NCBI GenBank assembly: GCA_964397545.1
Contig: CAYNIW010000008.1
Location: 14,642-78,641, forward strand
Length of the DNA stretch: 64,000 bases
Reading direction: 5' to 3'
Origin: JAFGIG01 sp964397545
GTDB lineage: Bacteria > SDB-A
Shown here: in pieces, positions 1 to 8,139 of the stretch
Position numbering within the stretch: the stretch's first letter is position 1
How the letters are laid out: the number at the start of each line of letters is the position of its first letter
Program-made: the position numbers and the translations under genes
The notes under the pieces: model-generated
Told to the model about the DNA's origin: nothing
What the model saw: the letters and a program-made list of their open reading frames with translations, nothing else
Database searches by the model: none

Positions 1-177
1 GACTGCCGCGCTCCAGTCGGATGTCCTGACGAAAGAGAGGGTTTCAGCCAAATTGTTGACCACGACAAGCCAGGTCCCTGCTGGTTGATTTGTTCCAGGT
101 CCCGCCGGAGATGAAGATTTTGAGCAAGAAAACAAAAAACAGCACGCAAAAAATATAGCAAAAGCATTTCTCACCAT
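1..177 (-). CDS. Partial lipoprotein, N-terminus only (possible beta-propeller B12-associated protein)
   Basis: This gene runs off the left edge; only the first 59 codons are visible, all open. The ATG at 177 overlaps the stop of the upstream TonB receptor (ATGGTGA), so the two are translationally coupled. The N-terminus is a lipoprotein signal: MVRN, a hydrophobic stretch, then the lipobox LFSC, with mature Cys at residue 18 and a Ser/Pro/Gly linker. The first mature stretch, around TWLVVVNN and TLSFVRTSDW, resembles a blade of YncE/PQQ-type beta-propellers. Because it follows a riboswitch-controlled BtuB-like receptor, it may be a surface B12-capture lipoprotein of the BtuG type. The signal peptide and overlap are seen directly; the propeller and B12 role are inference. 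Confidence 0.75.
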   Translation of the reverse strand, partial: MVRNAFAIFFACCFLFSCSKSSSPAGPGTNQPAGTWLVVVNNLAETLSFVRTSDWSAAV

Positions 178-2333
178 TTTACCTTCACCTCCATGTTGAA
201 ATTTCTTCCTTCTACCGGCATCTGTTCCACTACCATATATCTGTCGTCAAAAATATTTTTCACTGAAAAGCCTAATACGGCATCAAATTGCCCTGCCTTC
301 GCGGAATAAGAAGCATAAATTCCCGCGTTTCTGTATGGCTCGAGAGACGTCCGGGAATAATTCATCGGATCTGTGTTAGCTTCTCTCGTGAATCGCCTTG
401 CCACAGCCCGTAATTCTATTCCGGCTCTCAGAGGACCGAATATCACACCGGTTCTGGCTGTTAATCTGTAACGAGGAGAATAAGTAACCTGGTTTCCGTA
501 ATTGATGTCTCCCCTTGTCCTGTTGACAACATTCTGCAGGGATATTCCTGAACCTATGAATATATTCTCCGTCAAATCCGCTTTGAAAGATGCATCGCAT
601 CCCGTCCCTTCCGCTCTCGCCATGTTTACAGGCCGGTATTGACCTTTGAAATTTCTTCTCCATACTATCATTTCCTCGAGAATACTGAAAAAAGCCGATA
701 CCGAGAGAGACCAGCTAAAAGGCTTCTCTCCCGACATGCTTAAATTAGCCCCGGCTGTCCTTGAAATTTCAGGGAGAAGGTCGGGGTTTCCGGCTGAATA
801 GACGTTTTCTGCGGCGTGCGTGTGAGAAAAATCGGGGAAATGCATGTTCAGTGAATACGTCAATCCGGCTGAAGTTCTGAAATATTCCATCTGGTTTGAA
901 ATGGAAAAACCGAAAGAATACGACACAAAAGTTTTTGTTTTATCACGCCATAAAGGCGCGATCTCAGTTTCAATTCTGACCGAGGAACGCCCTAAAAATC
1001 TTTCCGAAGACAATCCTATCGCCAATTGAGCATCATTTCTTTCGGCGGAGTTTTTTTCTGTAAAAAGCCTAAGCAAGTCTTCGCTCATGTATTTCTGCCT
1101 TGACAGACTGCTTTTCAGGCTCAGCTCGGAATTGTAAATTGATCTCACGGAGCAGAACATGATGACGTTCTCATTCGTCGTATAGGTTTTTGCCCTTTCG
1201 GGGTAAAAACGGACACTGTCGCTCTGTCCCGGAACGGGCTGATATTCAGGGCAGTTATATAAAGATTTTTTGAGGTCAAAAGAATAACTCGCGTATAAGA
1301 ACTTACCTTTATAACTCCTCGATATTCTCGACCAGACGAGGATATTTTCGCTTTCAAGCCTCGACAGTGTCATTAAGGCGCCGTCGGCCTGACCGGGAAT
1401 TCCTCTTTCTGCGATATCTCCGGCGGCTGAAATCTCGACGAAAAAAGGCGCTCCGAAAGCTGTTCTCAATACAGCGCCCGATGATCTTGAGTCGCTGTTC
1501 AAGAGTCTCTCACCGGGATAACCTTCGGCTTCATATCCGCCGCCGTATTCCCTATGGAAACAATCGAGAGAAAAACTCAGGGACGGAAATACAAAACCAT
1601 CTACTCCCAGCCTCGTGCCTGTATAAACCCTCCCCCATGATCCTTTTGACAGAGAAATTTCGTTTTCGCCTGAACCCGGTTCTTTGAGGTAAATCATTAT
1701 TCTGCCCCCGGGTTCTTCGGCGGCTGAAGGATTGTTGACAACCACTATGCTCTTGACCGCGGAAAGCGGTAAGGCTGATAGGTCGTATACGCCTGAAGCG
1801 GGATCGTTTACTTTTACTCCGTCAACATAAACGGACACTCTTCCTGCCGAAGGCCCGCTGAGAATAATTTTCGAATACCCGCCCTCATTCTGCCTGTTAA
1901 CAGTCACCCCCGCAAACCACTCCAGTATCTCAGGTATGTCATTTTTTCCGGATTTTTCTATATCCTCTTCGCTTATGATCTCGTAATTCTGAAAAACCCG
2001 GGGGGCCCCCCAAACAGTCACGCCTTCGACGGTCAAACCCGACGGAATTATATTCACTGAATATTCCCTGGTTTCCGCGTGCTCTAAAAACAAATTATTC
2101 TCAAGTTTTTCATACCCGAGCCTTTGAAAGAGAGCCGTGTGCTCTCCGGCTTGTATGCCGTTCACGGAATATTTCCCGCTGGCGTCCGTCAGAGCCGCAA
2201 ATTTTCCGTCTATAAAAACAGAAACAGTAGCTACAGGGCAAAGATCATAAGCATCGCGGACGGTTCCGGTCAAAACCGCGCAGAAAGAAGCGGTTGAAAA
2301 AAAGTGGGTTGTTATGAAAAAATATTTGAAAAT
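171..2333 (-). CDS. btuB: TonB-dependent outer-membrane receptor, probably cobalamin (BtuB-like)
   Basis: This is a TonB-dependent receptor of about 720 residues. After a signal peptide (about 20 residues, ending near SFCA) comes a carboxypeptidase-regulatory-like beta-sandwich (GTVRDAYD to GYEKLE). A plug domain follows (EEDIEKSG, VYVDGVKVNDP, VNNPSAAEEPGG), then a beta-barrel ending in the typical C-terminal aromatic (VKVKW). The cobalamin riboswitch directly upstream identifies B12 or a corrinoid as the likely substrate; energy would come from TonB/ExbBD encoded elsewhere. The only canonical in-frame start upstream is GTG at 2381, which precedes the riboswitch terminator. Translation more likely starts at ATT 2333, six bases after GGAGAGG, giving a clean signal peptide beginning FKYFFITTHFF. 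Receptor family is certain; substrate is inferred from the riboswitch; the AUU start is inferred. Confidence 0.9.
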   Translation of the reverse strand: MFKYFFITTHFFSTASFCAVLTGTVRDAYDLCPVATVSVFIDGKFAALTDASGKYSVNGIQAGEHTALFQRLGYEKLENNLFLEHAETREYSVNIIPSGLTVEGVTVWGAPRVFQNYEIISEEDIEKSGKNDIPEILEWFAGVTVNRQNEGGYSKIILSGPSAGRVSVYVDGVKVNDPASGVYDLSALPLSAVKSIVVVNNPSAAEEPGGRIMIYLKEPGSGENEISLSKGSWGRVYTGTRLGVDGFVFPSLSFSLDCFHREYGGGYEAEGYPGERLLNSDSRSSGAVLRTAFGAPFFVEISAAGDIAERGIPGQADGALMTLSRLESENILVWSRISRSYKGKFLYASYSFDLKKSLYNCPEYQPVPGQSDSVRFYPERAKTYTTNENVIMFCSVRSIYNSELSLKSSLSRQKYMSEDLLRLFTEKNSAERNDAQLAIGLSSERFLGRSSVRIETEIAPLWRDKTKTFVSYSFGFSISNQMEYFRTSAGLTYSLNMHFPDFSHTHAAENVYSAGNPDLLPEISRTAGANLSMSGEKPFSWSLSVSAFFSILEEMIVWRRNFKGQYRPVNMARAEGTGCDASFKADLTENIFIGSGISLQNVVNRTRGDINYGNQVTYSPRYRLTARTGVIFGPLRAGIELRAVARRFTREANTDPMNYSRTSLEPYRNAGIYASYSAKAGQFDAVLGFSVKNIFDDRYMVVEQMPVEGRNFNMEVKVKW

Positions 2334-2360
2334 AAAAAACCTCTCCTTTCCATGGAGAGG
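2334..2360 (-). terminator. Intrinsic terminator of the cobalamin riboswitch expression platform
   Basis: On the minus strand CCTCTCC (2360-2354), a seven-base loop and GGAGAGG (2346-2340) form a perfect 7-bp stem followed by six T (2339-2334). The 3' arm is also the Shine-Dalgarno for the ATT start at 2333. GGAGAG at 2420-2415, just after the B12 box, is complementary to the 5' arm and is a plausible antiterminator strand. Confidence 0.8.
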
Positions 2361-2404
2361 TTCCGCACGCGGCTTTTGCACCGCACACGAACCCCCCGTC
2401 GTGA

Positions 2405-2566
2405 CGATTCTAAACTCTCCTGCGCCAGGTTTTCTGACTCTCGCTTCTCTCTCGGGCGAACCTTCCCGGTTTTTACCAGTGGTTTAACTCGCCTTCGTCA
2501 GCGATCACAGCGGCGGGGACCGTCTCCGTTCAGCGGAACTTCCCTTGTCGCCGAAGAATTTTTAAG
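2405..2566 (-). ncRNA. Cobalamin (AdoCbl) riboswitch aptamer
   Basis: The minus strand carries the B12 box GAGTCAGAAAACCTGGC (2440-2424; consensus AGTCAGGAGACCTGCC). It also carries the conserved core CCGCCGCTGTGAT (near 2516-2504) and the CCACTGG ... CGGGAAGG pair (near 2493-2462), in the order expected of the cobalamin riboswitch family. AAGGGAAGTTCCG lies at the 5' side, and ATTC/GAAT (near 2557 and 2410) can close the basal stem. Between aptamer and terminator a further hairpin (GGTTC/GAACC with GCGG/CCGC) is visible. The family is expected to reduce expression when cobalamin binds, which fits control of the downstream TonB receptor. Confidence 0.92.
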
Positions 2567-2622
2567 GCAAAATTAAATCATTTGTGATATTAAATGTCAA
2601 TACTATTAAAGGCAGTGTTTAA

Positions 2623-3411
2623 TTGGCGAAAATTATATCCATAACTAATCAGAAAGGCGGCGTGGCAAAAACCACCACTGCCGTCAATCTCGGCGCGTCG
2701 CTCGCAGCAGCCGAAAAGAAAGTCCTCATAGTTGACGCCGACCCTCAGGGAAACGCGACAATAGGACTCGGGGTCGAGTCCGCCAAGTATAAAAATCTCT
2801 ACGATGTTTTTTCAGGATCGTGTTCTCCGCACGACGCCATAATCAAATTCGACTACCTCCCCTTCTTTCACCTTATACCAGCTTCACAGCATCTTTCTGG
2901 AATGGAAGTTGAACTCGCCGGGGAAAAAGACAGAAATCATTTCATAAGAAATTCTCTTGCCGAACTCGGAAGCTTTTACGACTATATTATTCTCGATACC
3001 CCTCCGACTCTCGGCATCCTGACAGTCAACGCTCTCGCCGCAGCGGACGGGATTTTGATTACAATGCAGCCTGAATTTTACGCCCTCGACGGGCTGAGCA
3101 AACTTATGATGACATTCGAACTCATCAGAAAAGAGCTGAATCCTTCTCTCGAAATTGACGGTATTGTTTTCACTCTCGTGGACCCCAGGCTTAAACTTGT
3201 CAAAGAAATAATGGACGAAGTGAGGAAGTATTTTCCGGAACACGTCTTTGCAACATACATAGCGAGAAACGTCAGACTCGCCGAGGCGCCGAGCTTCGGC
3301 AAACCGATACTGCTTTATGACGCAGATTCGGTCGGCGCGAAAAATTATGTTTCTCTCGCCGTTGAGTTCTTAAAAAGGGAAAGGCTTAAATATGAAAAAA
3401 AGACTGGGTAA
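2623..3411 (+). CDS. parA: Chromosome-partitioning ATPase ParA/Soj
   Basis: This is a 262-residue ParA ATPase, the usual length for chromosomal Soj. It has the deviant Walker A motif KGGVAKTT at residues 11-18, with the signature first lysine. Walker A' is VLIVDADPQGN, and the Walker B region is YIILDTPPTLG. It acts on the nucleoid, moving ParB-parS complexes. The start is TTG at 2623; no ATG lies upstream in frame before the divergent riboswitch region. It overlaps parB by 20 bp, the usual parAB operon arrangement. Unlike many genomes there are no rsmG/mnmG or dnaA genes next to it in the visible sequence. Confidence 0.96.
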   Translation: MAKIISITNQKGGVAKTTTAVNLGASLAAAEKKVLIVDADPQGNATIGLGVESAKYKNLYDVFSGSCSPHDAIIKFDYLPFFHLIPASQHLSGMEVELAGEKDRNHFIRNSLAELGSFYDYIILDTPPTLGILTVNALAAADGILITMQPEFYALDGLSKLMMTFELIRKELNPSLEIDGIVFTLVDPRLKLVKEIMDEVRKYFPEHVFATYIARNVRLAEAPSFGKPILLYDADSVGAKNYVSLAVEFLKRERLKYEKKTG

Positions 3412-4255
3412 AGGTTTTGACGCTCTCATCGGCTCGGCGTCCTCTCTCAAAACAACCGAAGACGCTCTTGTCGAGTTGGACGTAGATCTTTTAAAAAAAG
3501 GGAAATTTCAACCCCGGACATACTTTGACGACGAAACTCTCAACGAACTTTCCCAGTCAATTAAACAAGACGGCATCATTGAACCGCTTATAGTAAGGCC
3601 TTCAACTGACGGAAGATACGAGATAATATGCGGCGAAAGAAGATTCGAAGCCGCCAAAAAGGTCGGTCTGAAAAAAGTCCCGGTTCTCATCAGAGACGTT
3701 CCCGATCTGAAAGCCCTCGAGATTTCCATGATTGAAAACCTGCAGAGAGAAAACCTCAACCCCATCGAGGAGGCTGAAGGATACAACATCATGGCATCGA
3801 GATTTCATTTGAGTCAGAACGACATTTCCGAAAGGGTCGGAAAAAGCAGATCGGCGGTGGCCAATTCCCTCAGGCTTCTGGAGCTCCCCGAAGAAGTTAA
3901 GATCCTCGTCAGAAAGACGAGCATCTCAGCCGGGCACGCGAGAGCCATACTTTCTCTCAGGGAAAAAAGACTGATGGCCGCAGCGGCACAGAGAATAATT
4001 GATAAAAACCTCTCCGTCCGCGAAACAGAGAGTTACGTTGAAGATATTAAGAAAACCCACAAACCAGGTAAAAGGAGAAAGCAGAATTTCTCAAATCCTG
4101 AAATATCCGCTATCGAAAGCAAATTGTCCGAAAAAATCGGAAATCCGGTAAGGATAAAAATGGCCGGTAAAAAAGGAAGGCTCGTCATAGAATTTTTTTC
4201 CTACGATGAACTCAATTTATTGATGAAGCGTTTCGGCCTGACGGAACTGCAGTAA
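3392..4255 (+). CDS. parB: Chromosome-partitioning protein ParB/Spo0J (CTPase, parS binding)
   Basis: This is a 287-residue chromosomal ParB. The N-terminus KKRLGKGFDALIG is the conserved ParA-contacting peptide. The ParB/Srx CTP-binding domain follows, with GKFQPRT near residue 38 and the GERRFEAA motif near residue 80. Then come the helix-turn-helix parS-binding region (SQNDISERVGKSRSAVANSL) and a C-terminal dimerisation segment. It starts inside the end of parA. I found no good copy of the parS consensus in the window; one CACGTG palindrome in porX was considered and rejected. Confidence 0.96.
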   Translation: MKKRLGKGFDALIGSASSLKTTEDALVELDVDLLKKGKFQPRTYFDDETLNELSQSIKQDGIIEPLIVRPSTDGRYEIICGERRFEAAKKVGLKKVPVLIRDVPDLKALEISMIENLQRENLNPIEEAEGYNIMASRFHLSQNDISERVGKSRSAVANSLRLLELPEEVKILVRKTSISAGHARAILSLREKRLMAAAAQRIIDKNLSVRETESYVEDIKKTHKPGKRRKQNFSNPEISAIESKLSEKIGNPVRIKMAGKKGRLVIEFFSYDELNLLMKRFGLTELQ

Positions 4256-4274
4256 TATTTCAGCAGGAGGTAAG

Positions 4275-5348
4275 ATGAAATCCACCAACGACCGATTAAA
4301 GTTTTTTTGTGAAATTCCGGGTTTGACCGGCATGGAATCTTCCGTAGCGAAAAAGTTTATCGAGGAAACAAAGCCATACTCGGATGAAGCATACATAGAC
4401 CGCGTCGGAAACGCCGTGGCTGTGAGGAAGGGCAAAGGCAAGAGAAAAATACTCGCCGCGGCGCATATGGATGAAGTCGGGCTGATTGTGACCAAAATTC
4501 TCAAAGGCGGATACCTTCGTGTCTATCAGGTCGGAGGAGTTGACAGATCAATTCTTCCGGGCCAGGAAGTTTTAATCCACACTTCAAAAGGAGATATTCA
4601 AGGAGTGGTCGGCTCAAAACCACCTCATCTGATGACCCAGGAGGAGCGCAAAAAGCCTTTTCAGTGGGATAACATCTTTATTGACACCGGCCTCGACGAA
4701 AAAGACACTCTTTCAATGGTCTCGGTAGGAGATTTTGTTTCATTCAAGGCAAAAAGCGTGGAGCTTCTCAACAAGAGCTTTTCCTGCAAGTCAATAGACG
4801 ACAGATTCGGGCTTGCGGTGCTTTTACTGACGCTGGAAAGACTGAAGAACGTCGAGTTGGATTGGAGTTTTTACGCTGTAGGAACTCTTCAGGAAGAATG
4901 GACGGGTTTCGGCGCTAAAAGTTCTGCTTACGAAATAAGCCCCGATGTCGCGGTGGCTCTCGACGTGACTCACGCCAACATGCCCGGCCTCAAGGAATCC
5001 GAGACTTTCAAACTCGGCAAAGGCATCACTCTGGCTGTGGGTCCCAACATCCACAGAGGAATTCTTACAAAAGCGAAAAATATCTGCAAATACGAAGAAA
5101 TTCCGTTCTTCACTGAAATAGCGCCATACGGAACAGGAACAGACGCCTACACGATCCAGCTCGTCAGAAACGGAATTCCCTGCATAGTCATTTCAGCTCC
5201 GGTAAGGTCCATGCATTCTCCTGTCGAAACCATATCCCACAAGGATGTAGAAAGATCGGCGCGCCTCCTGTCTTCATTCGTGACCCAGCTCGAAGAATCC
5301 GATCTCGATATAGACAAAACCGAACCCATTGAAGATGAAAAGGAGTAG
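4275..5348 (+). CDS. M42-family metallo-aminopeptidase, copy 1 (TET-like)
   Basis: This 357-residue protein belongs to the M42 family of cytosolic, di-zinc, tetrahedral (TET) aminopeptidases that trim short peptides. The metal ligand motif AAHMDEVG is near residue 64, followed by DDRFG. The catalytic region reads QEEWTGFGA instead of the more usual QEEVGLRGA, then ALDVTHA and GTGTDAY with MHSPVE at the end. A strong Shine-Dalgarno (AGGAGG) precedes ATG 4275. It is the first of three consecutive paralogues, 3 and 13 bp apart; it is the most divergent at the catalytic glutamate motif and has a charged C-terminal tail. Substrate preference cannot be read from the sequence. Confidence 0.92.
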   Translation: MKSTNDRLKFFCEIPGLTGMESSVAKKFIEETKPYSDEAYIDRVGNAVAVRKGKGKRKILAAAHMDEVGLIVTKILKGGYLRVYQVGGVDRSILPGQEVLIHTSKGDIQGVVGSKPPHLMTQEERKKPFQWDNIFIDTGLDEKDTLSMVSVGDFVSFKAKSVELLNKSFSCKSIDDRFGLAVLLLTLERLKNVELDWSFYAVGTLQEEWTGFGAKSSAYEISPDVAVALDVTHANMPGLKESETFKLGKGITLAVGPNIHRGILTKAKNICKYEEIPFFTEIAPYGTGTDAYTIQLVRNGIPCIVISAPVRSMHSPVETISHKDVERSARLLSSFVTQLEESDLDIDKTEPIEDEKE

Positions 5349-5351
5349 CCG

Positions 5352-6383
5352 ATGTATCTTGAAAAGCTTTCAAACCTCTGCGGCGTAGCCGGCTACGAAC
5401 ACGCCGTCAGGAAATTCATCAAAGAAACCATATCGGAACACGTTGACTCCGTCCAAACAGATTCATTGGGCAATCTGATATGTATAAAAAAAGCCAAAGA
5501 AAAAGGTCCGAAAATACTTTTAACCGCCCACATGGATGAAATAGGCTTCATCGTTGAAAGCATCTCCAAAGACGGTTTCGTTCATTTCACCCCATCCGGA
5601 GGAATAGATCCGAGAATCCTTCCTGCAAAACGCGTTTTGATAGGAGACAAATCGGTGCCCGGCATTATCTGCTGGCCGCCCCCTCATCTCGTAAAAAAAC
5701 CCGGCGCCTCAATACCTGAAGTCTCAAGTCTCATTATAGACATAGGCGCAGAGAGCGACAAAGAGGCTCAGAAAAAAATCGCGGTTGGAGATTTCATCAC
5801 TTTCGACACTGTTTTCGGCCATCTCAGCAAAGACAGAGTCAAAGGAAAAGCATTCGACGACAGGATGGGCTGTTCTCTTCTTATGGAAATACTGAAAAAT
5901 AAAGAAGGATACCCTTTTGATCTATACGGCGTTTTCACCGTCCAGGAAGAAGTCGGCCTGAGAGGAGCCGGAGTTCTCGGAGAGAGAATCAATCCTAAAG
6001 CGGCTCTCGTTCTCGAAGGGACTGGAGCGGCTGATTTTCCTCAAGAAGACGAAGATCTCGACCTTCCTTCTTATCCGTGCCTCGGAAAAGGCGCGGTTGT
6101 CACTTTATCGGACAACTCGATACTCGTCAGTAGAAAATTGACCGACCTCGTAGAAAAAGTTGCAAAAGAAAAAAAGATAAAGTATCAGTTTAAGCAGCCG
6201 CAGATAGGAGGAACAGACGCGGGAAGAATACACATTTCGAGGAAAGGCATCCCTTGCGCGATTTTCAGTGTCCCTTCAAGATATATTCATTCACCTGTAT
6301 CCATCGCGTCCCTTTCGGATTACAGGGAAACTCTGAAACTCGCAGAAGCTTTCCTGCCTGCCCTCGTAAAATCATTTTCATGA
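5352..6383 (+). CDS. M42-family metallo-aminopeptidase, copy 2
   Basis: This is a 343-residue M42 peptidase with TAHMDEIG, DDRMG, VQEEVGLRGAG and GGTDAG followed by YIHSPVS, so the main family signatures are in place. One difference stands out: where copies 1 and 3 have ALDVT or AVDVT (the metal-ligand aspartate region), this copy has VLEGTGA, with Glu in place of Asp. It lies 3 bp after copy 1 and is followed 13 bp later by copy 3, so the three are almost certainly co-transcribed. It may form homo- or hetero-dodecameric TET particles with its neighbours (inference). Confidence 0.93.
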   Translation: MYLEKLSNLCGVAGYEHAVRKFIKETISEHVDSVQTDSLGNLICIKKAKEKGPKILLTAHMDEIGFIVESISKDGFVHFTPSGGIDPRILPAKRVLIGDKSVPGIICWPPPHLVKKPGASIPEVSSLIIDIGAESDKEAQKKIAVGDFITFDTVFGHLSKDRVKGKAFDDRMGCSLLMEILKNKEGYPFDLYGVFTVQEEVGLRGAGVLGERINPKAALVLEGTGAADFPQEDEDLDLPSYPCLGKGAVVTLSDNSILVSRKLTDLVEKVAKEKKIKYQFKQPQIGGTDAGRIHISRKGIPCAIFSVPSRYIHSPVSIASLSDYRETLKLAEAFLPALVKSFS

Positions 6384-6396
6384 ATAGGAGTCAGAA

Positions 6397-7401
6397 ATGA
6401 GAGACATTGCCGAAAAATTCACCCAGATATACGGTCCTTCCGGAAGCGAGAATAAAATACGCAAAGCCATAGAATCCGAAATAAAACCTTTCGTGGACGA
6501 ACTCCACACCGACAATCTCGGAAATCTGATAGCGAGAAAAAAAGGACCTGGAAAAAAGATCATGTTTGCCGCCCACATGGATGAAATCGGTGTAATAGTC
6601 AATTACGCCGACGAAAAAGGCTTTCTGCGGTTTGCCCCCGTGGGAGGCGTCAACCCGATTATCACGGCAGGACAAAGAGTGGTTTTCGAAGACGGGACAA
6701 CAGGAGTTGTCGGCTGTGAATTCAGGGACATAGCGCCCGGAAGCTTTCCTCCCCTCTCGAAAATGTTCATTGACATAGGCGCGAAAGACAGAAATGAAGC
6801 TCTTCTGAAAGTTAAAATCGGCGATAAAGCGGGTTTTCTCCAGGGCTTTTCCGTTAACGGCCAGCGTTGGATTTCCAAAGCTTTCGACGACAGGATAGGA
6901 TGCGCTGTGATAGCTGACGCGCTGAAGAAAGTAAAAAAACCTTCAAATGATCTTTATTTCGTGTTCACGGTTCAGGAAGAAGTCGGTTTAAGAGGCGCCA
7001 AAACTTCAGCTTACGCTGTCGAACCTGACCTTGCCATCGCGGTTGACGTCACCGGAACCGGCGACACTCCCAAAGGCTTCACGATGTCCGTGGAAATGGG
7101 AAGAGGGCCCGGACTGAAAATCATGGACGCCTCCATAATAGTCACAGAAAAGGTCAAAAACTTCATGAGAAGCGCCGCCGAAAAGAGAGGCATCCCCTTC
7201 CAGAATGAAATTCTCGTCTTCGGAGGAACGGATGCCGGCGCGTTCAGCGTCACAAAATCGGGAATTCATTCGGGCTGTATATCCGTCCCTTCAAGATACA
7301 TTCATTCTCCGAGTGAAATGGTCGATTCCTCAGATGTCGAAAACGCTTCGAAGTGGATCGTTTCCCTTTGTGAAACAGACGCCTCTCAGGCGGGTTTTTA
7401 A
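6397..7401 (+). CDS. M42-family metallo-aminopeptidase, copy 3
   Basis: This 334-residue M42 peptidase has the canonical motifs AAHMDEIG, DDRIG, VQEEVGLRGA, AVDVTGTGD, GGTDAG and YIHSPSE. It is the most standard of the three tandem copies. ATG 6397 sits behind AGGAG. The next gene, RNase PH, begins 6 bp after the stop. Role: intracellular peptide turnover, downstream of ATP-dependent proteases. Confidence 0.94.
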   Translation: MRDIAEKFTQIYGPSGSENKIRKAIESEIKPFVDELHTDNLGNLIARKKGPGKKIMFAAHMDEIGVIVNYADEKGFLRFAPVGGVNPIITAGQRVVFEDGTTGVVGCEFRDIAPGSFPPLSKMFIDIGAKDRNEALLKVKIGDKAGFLQGFSVNGQRWISKAFDDRIGCAVIADALKKVKKPSNDLYFVFTVQEEVGLRGAKTSAYAVEPDLAIAVDVTGTGDTPKGFTMSVEMGRGPGLKIMDASIIVTEKVKNFMRSAAEKRGIPFQNEILVFGGTDAGAFSVTKSGIHSGCISVPSRYIHSPSEMVDSSDVENASKWIVSLCETDASQAGF

Positions 7402-7407
7402 CAATAT

Positions 7408-8139
7408 ATGAGATCGGACGGCAGACCCGGCGACGCGACGAGACCGATTAGGATCACGGCGCCTTATCAGAAAAATGTGCCGGGGTCATGCCTTTGCCAA
7501 TACGGGGACACATGGGTCTGCTGTTCCGTCTCTCTAAACGATGGAGTCCCCGCGTGGCTCAAAGGAAAAGGGCATGGGTGGCTGACCGCTGAATACGGCA
7601 TGCTTCCGGGCTCGTCATCTCAGAGGGTCCGAAGGGAAAGGATTTACGCCAATTCAAGGTCTCTTGAAATAGGCAGGCTTATCGGGCGATCTCTTCGTTC
7701 AGCTGTCAATGTCGAATCCCTTCCGCAGATAACTCTCACCGTTGACTGTGATGTCATTCAAGCTGACGGGGGGACGAGAACGGCGTCAATTACAGGGGCA
7801 TGGGTTTCTCTCGCCATCGGTGTCAGCGAAATGCTTTCAAAAAAAATTCTCAAAACAAATCCCGTCATAAGGCAAGTGGCGGCAATGAGCGCGGGTTTCT
7901 GCAAGGACCACCCGCTTGTGGATCTGGACTACGAAGAAGACAGTTCAGCCGATTTTGACGCGAATTTCGTGTTCACCAAAGACCTCGACATAGTCGAGAT
8001 ACAATCTTCCGCAGAAGGCTTCCCCATAGAAAAAAAGAGATTTTTTGCTCTTTTTGAAACTGTCTTGGGAATAATGCCTTCGGTTTTTTCGGTTCAGGAC
8101 GAGGTCCTCGAATCCCTATCAGTCTCCGTCCAATGCTGA
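7408..8139 (+). CDS. rph: Ribonuclease PH (tRNA nucleotidyltransferase)
   Basis: This 243-residue protein matches RNase PH in length and order. MRSDGRP opens the protein, followed by GYGDT-like QYGDTWV, GWLTAEYGMLP, the QRVRRERIYANSRSLEIGRL segment, and the phosphate-binding/catalytic region CDVIQADGGTRTASI. It removes nucleotides from tRNA 3' ends using phosphate, as a hexamer. It follows the M42 cluster at 6 bp with no obvious Shine-Dalgarno and overlaps the next gene by 7 bp (ATGCTGA), suggesting coupled translation. Confidence 0.96.
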   Translation: MRSDGRPGDATRPIRITAPYQKNVPGSCLCQYGDTWVCCSVSLNDGVPAWLKGKGHGWLTAEYGMLPGSSSQRVRRERIYANSRSLEIGRLIGRSLRSAVNVESLPQITLTVDCDVIQADGGTRTASITGAWVSLAIGVSEMLSKKILKTNPVIRQVAAMSAGFCKDHPLVDLDYEEDSSADFDANFVFTKDLDIVEIQSSAEGFPIEKKRFFALFETVLGIMPSVFSVQDEVLESLSVSVQC

